Of a stretch of DNA of 18,706 nucleotides, positions 14,841-18,706 are shown in pieces (positions within the stretch are counted from its first letter, which is position 1; each line of letters begins with the position of its first letter). Origin of the DNA: UM-FILTER-38-24 sp041663205. GTDB taxonomy: Bacteria; Patescibacteriota; Gracilibacteria; UBA1369; LOWO2-01-FULL-3. The notes under the pieces are model-generated. The model ran no database searches. It was not told the origin of the DNA and saw only the letters and a list, made by a program, of their open reading frames with translations. The stretch covers positions 1 to 18,706 of the forward strand of contig JBAZQZ010000015.1 in assembly GCA_041663205.1 (NCBI GenBank), in the 5' to 3' direction. The position numbers and the translations under genes are program-made.

Positions 14841-16151
14841 TTAATTGGTTTTTACTATGGCTTGATATTTTTTTGCCGCAAGTTTTGCGATGGCATTTCC
14901 TTGCCCCAGCGAATATGCCTTCGTGTAGTAGTCTTTCGCCAATGCGATTTTGTTTTCTTTTTCATATATTTGTCCCAAATTCAAATATGCCGCATCAAGT
15001 TTCGGGTTTAATTCAACGGCTTTTTCAAGATATGCTTTTGCGTCTTGCGTGTTTCCTTTGCTTGAAAGCGCCCACCCGACAAGATTGAAGCTTGCGGCGT
15101 CGGACGGTTTTTCATGTAGCGCTTTTTTTGCCAGTATTAAGGCCTGATTTGTGTCTTTTAATTTTTCTATATTTACCCAAATAGCTTTCGTGTAAATGTC
15201 CAAATTTTTTGTATCTGATGCCAAAACTTTTTCGTAAAACATTGCCGATTTTTTGTATTCCCCTTCGAGGGTGTACAGGTCTCCGAGTCTTGCTTCTATT
15301 TCTTCTTTCGGCGTGAATCCGTATGATTTTGCTTTTTCGAGATAGAAGACCGCTTTGTCGGTATCTTTGATAAATGAGTATGAAACTCCCAAGAAAAATA
15401 ATGTTTCAGGTTTTTCGTCGTCGAGTTTTAGGGCTTGGATAAGGGCGTCGACTGCGTCCTGATATTTTGCTGTGTTTAAATATGAATATCCCAAAACTAT
15501 CCATGCGTCCCTGTAATTATTTTTTTGATTTATAACGTCGTATAAAAGGGGGATTGCCGCTTCGTATTGTTTTGATTGTGTCATCGCTTTTGCGAGCAAT
15601 GTTTCTAAAAAGATTTGTTCGCCTTCTTTGTAGTATGAAAATTGCGTGAATGCATCTACGAAATTTTGCGCGTTTGATTTGTTCGGGTCGTTTTCTTTTG
15701 CGGATATTTCTGCGAATATTTTTTTTGCGCCTTCATTGTCTTTGAAGAGGGAGAGAATTATCCCGACGTAATATTTTACTTCGGGATCTTCTTTATTTAG
15801 TCGCCAAACAAGCGCTTTTGCCGCGTTTATATTTCTTTGATCGAGGTAGCTTTGTGCGATTTTTAATTTTATTTTTGTTGAAGATGGGTCGAGTTTCTCG
15901 GCTTTTAGAAAGGCTTCCTGAGCTTCTTTCGGTTTGTGTTCCGCGAGATATTTGTCTCCCAGTTTTGTCAAAGAGGATGGAGAATTTTCATTTGTTTCTT
16001 CTTGTGCTGTGGAAGTTGTGGTGGTTTCCTGAACGATTTCCTTGGGTTGTGTTGTTATTTCGCCTGCGTTTTTTGGCTTAAGTAAGCCGACGATGATGAT
16101 GATCGATCCCGCTATAATTATTACCCAAAGTGTCGCTAAGAATTTGTTCAT
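14841..16151 (-). CDS. Membrane-anchored tetratricopeptide (TPR) repeat protein
   Basis: This 436-residue protein has one N-terminal membrane anchor (about residues 5-24), a Thr/Glu/Ser-rich linker (about 30-60) and TPR helical pairs from about 60 to the end. Clear units include KYLAEHKPKEAQEAFLKAEK, LGYSYLNTAKYQDAVDALIQ and GWALSSKGNTQDAKAYLEKA. TPR arrays bind partner proteins; no enzyme motif is seen. The short Met-Asn-Lys start before the anchor suggests the repeats face outward, possibly serving envelope or pilus assembly given the downstream prepilin peptidase, but that is inference. I chose ATG 16151 because it overlaps the ruvC stop as TAATG and places the anchor at the N-terminus. 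An upstream in-frame ATG (16313) would add 54 Arg/Lys-rich residues read from inside ruvC. Confidence 0.9.
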   Translation of the reverse strand: MNKFLATLWVIIIAGSIIIIVGLLKPKNAGEITTQPKEIVQETTTTSTAQEETNENSPSSLTKLGDKYLAEHKPKEAQEAFLKAEKLDPSSTKIKLKIAQSYLDQRNINAAKALVWRLNKEDPEVKYYVGIILSLFKDNEGAKKIFAEISAKENDPNKSNAQNFVDAFTQFSYYKEGEQIFLETLLAKAMTQSKQYEAAIPLLYDVINQKNNYRDAWIVLGYSYLNTAKYQDAVDALIQALKLDDEKPETLFFLGVSYSFIKDTDKAVFYLEKAKSYGFTPKEEIEARLGDLYTLEGEYKKSAMFYEKVLASDTKNLDIYTKAIWVNIEKLKDTNQALILAKKALHEKPSDAASFNLVGWALSSKGNTQDAKAYLEKAVELNPKLDAAYLNLGQIYEKENKIALAKDYYTKAYSLGQGNAIAKLAAKKYQAIVKTN

Positions 16152-16645
16152 TAGTTTGTTTTTGTACGTTTTGCAAATGAATGGCTGTTTGCCATGCAAA
16201 TTGCCGAGGCTATTGCGTCCGCGGCGTCGTCCGGTTTTGGGATGTTTTGGAGTCCTAAAATTGCTTTTACCATTTGTTGGACCATTTTTTTGTCGGCTTT
16301 GCCGTATCCGCAAATTGCCGATTTTATTTCAAGGGGGGTGAACTCACCGATTTCCATGTTTGTTTCAGCCAATTTTTTCAAAATTACTCCGCGTGCTTCT
16401 GCAACTTTCATTGCTGTTTTTATGTTTTTTTGGAAAAAAAGTTTTTCGATTGAAGCCATGGACGGTTCCCATTTTTTAATCAAAATTTCGAGGTCTTCGG
16501 AGATTTGTTTTAATCTGTCCGGTTGGGGGAGTGACGAATGCGTCCTTATGCAGCCATAATCCAGCAGGTTTATTTTTCCTTTTATTGATTCTATGATGCT
16601 GAATCCGGTTATTGCTGTCCCCGGATCTATGCCTATGATTCTCAT
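16151..16645 (-). CDS. ruvC: Holliday junction resolvase RuvC
   Basis: This 164-residue endonuclease resolves Holliday junctions with RuvAB during recombination. The RNase H-fold signature IIGIDPGTAITGFSI opens the protein. The four acidic catalytic residues are Asp7, Glu67 (ASIEKLFFQKN), and Asp140 and Asp143 (PDDAADAIASAI), with the usual spacing. Length is typical of the family (about 170). The start overlaps the pyruvate kinase stop by 4 nt (ATGA), and its stop overlaps the TPR start by 1 nt (TAATG), so translation is probably coupled through all three genes. ruvA and ruvB are not next to it. Confidence 0.97.
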   Translation of the reverse strand: MRIIGIDPGTAITGFSIIESIKGKINLLDYGCIRTHSSLPQPDRLKQISEDLEILIKKWEPSMASIEKLFFQKNIKTAMKVAEARGVILKKLAETNMEIGEFTPLEIKSAICGYGKADKKMVQQMVKAILGLQNIPKPDDAADAIASAICMANSHSFAKRTKTN

Positions 16646-18066
16646 AATTTGTATGTTGATATTGTGCTTGTGCTACTTGCGTTGCAGATGATAACTATTT
16701 TTTGGCCTTTTTTTACTATTTTTTCTCTTGCTATGAAATTTACGATACTTTCAAGTTTTTTGTTCGCTTCGTTTGGGAATTTTTTTACAAAAACTTTATT
16801 TATTCCCCAGACTAATGTCAGTTCTCGTGCTGTTTTTTCAGACGAGGTGAAAGTGATTATTGGCGTACATATCCGGTATTTTGCGATTTGTCTCGGAGTG
16901 AAACCGTCGTCTGTGTATGCTACTATTGCGGCGGCCTTTGCTCTAATTGTAAGGTCACATGCATTTTCACAGGCTATAAGTGAGGATCTTGTTTTTTGTT
17001 TGTTTGAAAAATTATATTCTTTGAGCTCTTCGTGTTTTTGCATTTCTCTTTCCACTGAATTTGCCACTTTTGTCAGGACCATTGCGGCGCGGGACGGATA
17101 TTTGCCGACTGCGGTTTCATTTGAAAGCATAATTGCGTCCGTGTGATCAAAAACTGCGTTTGCCGCGTCTGAAATTTCGGCTCTTGTCGGAATTGGATTT
17201 CTTACCATAGATTGAAGAACTTGTGTCGCTGTAATTACAGGTTTTCCGTATTTGTTTGCTAGATGAATTATTCTTTTTTGAACTAATGGAACGTGTTCCG
17301 GCGGGATGTCTGTGCCCAAATCTCCGCGTGCGACCATTACTCCGTCTGTTGCTTTTATTATTTCTTTAAGTCTTGAAACCGCTTCGTGCCTTTCTATTTT
17401 CGCTATGATTTGAGTTTTTTTGCCTCTTTGTTCGATAAGTTTTCGCAATTCTTCGATGTCTTTTTTTGATTTCACGAATGAGAGAGCTACGAAATCGACA
17501 TCATTTTTTAATCCGAATTCAAGATCTTCTAAATCTTTTTCCGTGATTGTTTTTGCGGAAATCGATGATGTCGGGAAATTTATTCCGTTTCCGTGTCTTA
17601 TTGTTCCCGATGTTTTTGCTTTTAAGGTTAGTTCATCTTTTCGCTTGTTTATCACGATTGCTTCGAATAGGCCGTCATTTATCAAGACTGTTGCGCCTTT
17701 TTTTACATCGCGGCAAATGTTTTTGTAGGTGAGTGGGATTATTGTTTTATTTTTTGTTTTTTCTCCGATGATATCTTCAGGCGTGATTGTGAAAAGTTCA
17801 TCTTTCTTGATTTGGATGCCATCTTCCGGCATTTTTCCGATTCTGATTTTCGGGCCCTGTAGGTCTTGCAGAATTCCTATTCTGGTTTTCATCAGGGTTT
17901 CCGCTTTGTGAATATTTTTTATTAATTTTAAGTGGTGTTCGTGTGTCCCGTGTGAAAAATTCAGTCTTGCGACATTCATCCCGGCCTTTATTAAAGCTAA
18001 TAATTCGTTTACGCTGTCGCTTGACGGACCGAGAGTGCAAACCACTTTTGTATTTTTTTGAAACAT
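16642..18066 (-). CDS. pyk: Pyruvate kinase
   Basis: This 474-residue enzyme converts phosphoenolpyruvate and ADP to pyruvate and ATP, the last glycolytic step. Landmarks are KVVCTLGPSS at the N-terminus, NVARLNFSHGTHEHH (31-45), LQDLQGPKIRIG (66-77), the B domain (about 77-175), catalytic Lys223 in IAKIERHEAV, the metal site VARGDLG (245-251), TATQVLQSM (279-287) and PTRAEISDAANAVFDHTDAIMLSNETA. The last motif has Asn where most enzymes have Gly (MLSGETA). The C-terminal regulatory domain is present and no extra PEP-utiliser domain is attached. It is the first gene of the eight-gene operon and overlaps ruvC by ATGA. ATG 18066 has no Shine-Dalgarno sequence. Confidence 0.97.
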   Translation of the reverse strand: MFQKNTKVVCTLGPSSDSVNELLALIKAGMNVARLNFSHGTHEHHLKLIKNIHKAETLMKTRIGILQDLQGPKIRIGKMPEDGIQIKKDELFTITPEDIIGEKTKNKTIIPLTYKNICRDVKKGATVLINDGLFEAIVINKRKDELTLKAKTSGTIRHGNGINFPTSSISAKTITEKDLEDLEFGLKNDVDFVALSFVKSKKDIEELRKLIEQRGKKTQIIAKIERHEAVSRLKEIIKATDGVMVARGDLGTDIPPEHVPLVQKRIIHLANKYGKPVITATQVLQSMVRNPIPTRAEISDAANAVFDHTDAIMLSNETAVGKYPSRAAMVLTKVANSVEREMQKHEELKEYNFSNKQKTRSSLIACENACDLTIRAKAAAIVAYTDDGFTPRQIAKYRICTPIITFTSSEKTARELTLVWGINKVFVKKFPNEANKKLESIVNFIAREKIVKKGQKIVIICNASSTSTISTYKL

Positions 18067-18093
18067 AAAAATGAGGGGAATTTATTTGTGTGA

Positions 18094-18102
18094 ATTATAC
18101 CA
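18094..18102 (-). promoter_or_regulatory. Predicted extended -10 promoter of the pyk-secDF operon
   Basis: The minus strand reads TGG-TATAAT, an exact -10 box with the extended TGn motif. The -35 region is poor (about 3 of 6), which is usual for extended -10 promoters. The predicted start near 18087 leaves a leader of about 20 nt. It lies between the upstream gene's terminator and the pyk start, exactly where the operon promoter is needed. Confidence 0.6.
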
Positions 18103-18137
18103 AAAATGTCGTAGGGATTGAAATAGAAAAGATTAAA

Positions 18138-18165
18138 AAAAGAGCCCTGAGATTAGGGCTCTTTT
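18138..18165 (-). terminator. Rho-independent terminator of the repeat-protein gene
   Basis: Perfect 11-bp arms (18138-18148 and 18155-18165; AAAAGAGCCCT with AGGGCTCTTTT) enclose a 6-nt loop. On the minus strand the stem runs into seven T residues. It starts 14 nt after the stop codon at 18180-18182 and separates that gene from the pyk promoter. Confidence 0.88.
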
Positions 18166-18179
18166 GATTGTTTTGTTGT

Positions 18180-18706
18180 TTATCGCGGACCGGGGCCTGG
18201 ACCTGGATTTGGTTGTTGATTGTTCTTTGGTTGTTGCTCGTTCTTTGGTTGTTGCTCGTTCTTTGGTTGTTGATCGTTCTTCGGTTGCTGATCGTTCTTT
18301 GGTTGTTGATCATTCTTTGGTTGTTGATCGTTCTTTGGTTGTTGCTCGTTCTTCGGTTCTTTCTTTTGTTCTATGTTCTCCTTCTTTTCCTCTTTCTTCT
18401 GTTCTATGTTCTCCTTCTTTTCTTCTTTTCTCTCTTCTATGTTCTCTTTCTTTTCCTCTTTCTTTTGTTCTATGTTCTCCTTCTTTTCCTCTTTCTTCTG
18501 TTCTATGTTCTCTTTCTTTTCCTCTTTTCTCTCTTCTATGTTCTCCTTCTTTTCCTCTTTCTTTTGTTCTATGTTCTCTTTCTTTTCCTCTTTCTTTTGT
18601 TCTATGTTCTCTTTCTTTTCCTCTTTCTTTTGTTCTATGTTCTCTTTCTTTTCCTCTTTCTTTTGTTCTATGTTCTCTTTCTTTTCCTCTTTCTTTTGTT
18701 CTATGT
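18180..18706 (-). CDS. C-terminal part of a low-complexity repeat protein (start beyond window)
   Basis: An uninterrupted reading frame of 175 codons runs from the right edge to TAA at 18180-18182. No start codon lies in the window, so this is the 3' end of a longer gene. It encodes eleven-residue repeats (NIEQKKEEKKE and variants with NIEERKEEKKE), then eight hexapeptides Lys-Asn-(Glu/Asp/Asn)-Gln-Gln-Pro, then NPGPGPGPR. All repeat periods are multiples of three and stay in frame. The terminator sits directly after this stop, and one alternative frame has a stop in every 33-bp unit, so this frame is the right one. The Glu/Lys region should be a long charged helix (single helix or coiled coil); the Gln/Pro and Gly/Pro parts should be extended and flexible. 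Function is unknown; a surface, stalk or linker role is possible but not shown. Confidence 0.75.
   Translation of the reverse strand, partial: IEQKKEEKKENIEQKKEEKKENIEQKKEEKKENIEQKKEEKKENIEQKKEEKKENIEERKEEKKENIEQKKEEKKENIEQKKEEKKENIEERKEEKKENIEQKKEEKKENIEQKKEPKNEQQPKNDQQPKNDQQPKNDQQPKNDQQPKNEQQPKNEQQPKNNQQPNPGPGPGPR
18210..18356 (-). repeat. 18-bp tandem repeats encoding Lys-Asn-x-Gln-Gln-Pro
   Basis: Eight consecutive hexapeptide units with x = Glu, Asp, Asp, Asp, Asp, Glu, Glu, Asn from N- to C-terminus. Units differ by one or two bases, mostly at the x codon and at third positions, and all remain in frame with the flanking sequence. Confidence 0.92.
18360..18706 (-). repeat. 33-bp tandem repeats encoding Glu/Lys-rich 11-residue units
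   Basis: The ATA (Ile) codon of each unit recurs at exactly 33-bp steps (18372, 18405, 18438 ... 18702), giving about ten and a half units before the window ends. Codon variants next to Ile (CAA, CAG, and a GAG-AGA form encoding Glu-Arg) recur as a three-unit block, so a 99-bp higher-order repeat appears twice, followed toward the right edge by nearly identical CAA-type units. The plus strand is almost wholly pyrimidine here. Confidence 0.92.

Noticed and set aside
16152..16313. 54-residue N-terminal extension of the TPR protein
   Set aside because: It lies wholly inside ruvC in another frame, is Arg/Lys-rich, and would bury the membrane anchor. ATG 16151 overlaps the ruvC stop as TAATG.
16649..17146. 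165-codon plus-strand frame opposite pyruvate kinase
   Set aside because: Antisense to conserved catalytic regions of pyruvate kinase; no independent support.
18095..18313. Minus-strand reading frame rich in Asn-Asn-Gln-Arg-Thr
   Set aside because: It is a frame-shifted reading of the 18-bp repeats and runs through the terminator and the pyk promoter region. The frame ending at 18180 is open to the window edge and followed directly by a terminator.
18360..18706. CRISPR array
   Set aside because: The units are contiguous 33-bp tandem repeats without unique spacers, and they keep one reading frame.
1..18706. UGA recoding (Gracilibacteria/SR1-type code)
   Set aside because: TGA serves as the stop for pyk, gpmI and manC, and all conserved proteins are full length under the standard code.

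Overview
This is an A+T-rich, gene-dense bacterial window. Almost everything lies on the minus strand in tightly packed operons. The standard genetic code fits: gpmI, the manC-like gene and the pyruvate kinase gene all end in TGA, and no gene needs UGA read as an amino acid. Small inter-gene gaps, several overlapping start/stop codons, fused or split housekeeping proteins and the lack of visible Shine-Dalgarno sequences suggest a compact genome, plausibly a Patescibacteria/CPR member (Peregrinibacteria-like rather than a UGA-recoding Gracilibacteria lineage). That taxonomic guess is inference.

Layout, read in the direction of minus-strand transcription from the right edge. (1) 18180-18706 is the C-terminal end of a low-complexity protein that continues beyond the window. 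It has 11-residue Glu/Lys-rich repeats (33 bp), then Lys-Asn-x-Gln-Gln-Pro repeats (18 bp), then a Gly-Pro tail, and is closed by a hairpin terminator. (2) 18066-7689 is one long run of eight genes: pyruvate kinase, ruvC, a membrane-anchored TPR protein, prepilin peptidase, gpmI, a mannose-1-phosphate guanylyltransferase, a small phosphomannose-isomerase-type cupin, and a fused SecDF. It ends in a strong hairpin terminator. (3) A tRNA-Arg(UCG) gene follows, with a consensus -10 box beside the terminator. (4) One plus-strand gene (6910-7500) encodes an unrecognised protein of three ~50-residue helical repeats behind a near-consensus promoter. (5) A divergent minus-strand operon contains a membrane-fusion/adaptor protein, an RND transporter, priA and the first codons of trpS at the left edge.

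Functionally the long operon mixes lower glycolysis (PK, GpmI), recombination (RuvC), type IV pilin processing (prepilin peptidase), GDP-mannose supply (ManC plus cupin) and protein export (SecDF). The left operon couples an adaptor/RND exporter pair to replication restart (PriA) and tRNA charging (TrpRS).

The most striking item is the SecDF fusion. Its extracytoplasmic SecD P1 domain carries an insertion of roughly 245 residues that reads as two parvulin-type (PpiC/SurA-like) modules, the second with a canonical His-Ile-Leu...Gly-Tyr-His-Ile signature. This would build a proline isomerase foldase into the translocon itself. Second are the unknown three-repeat protein and the recently expanded 33-bp repeat array. 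Possible leaderless starts (priA, manC) fit the general absence of Shine-Dalgarno sequences.
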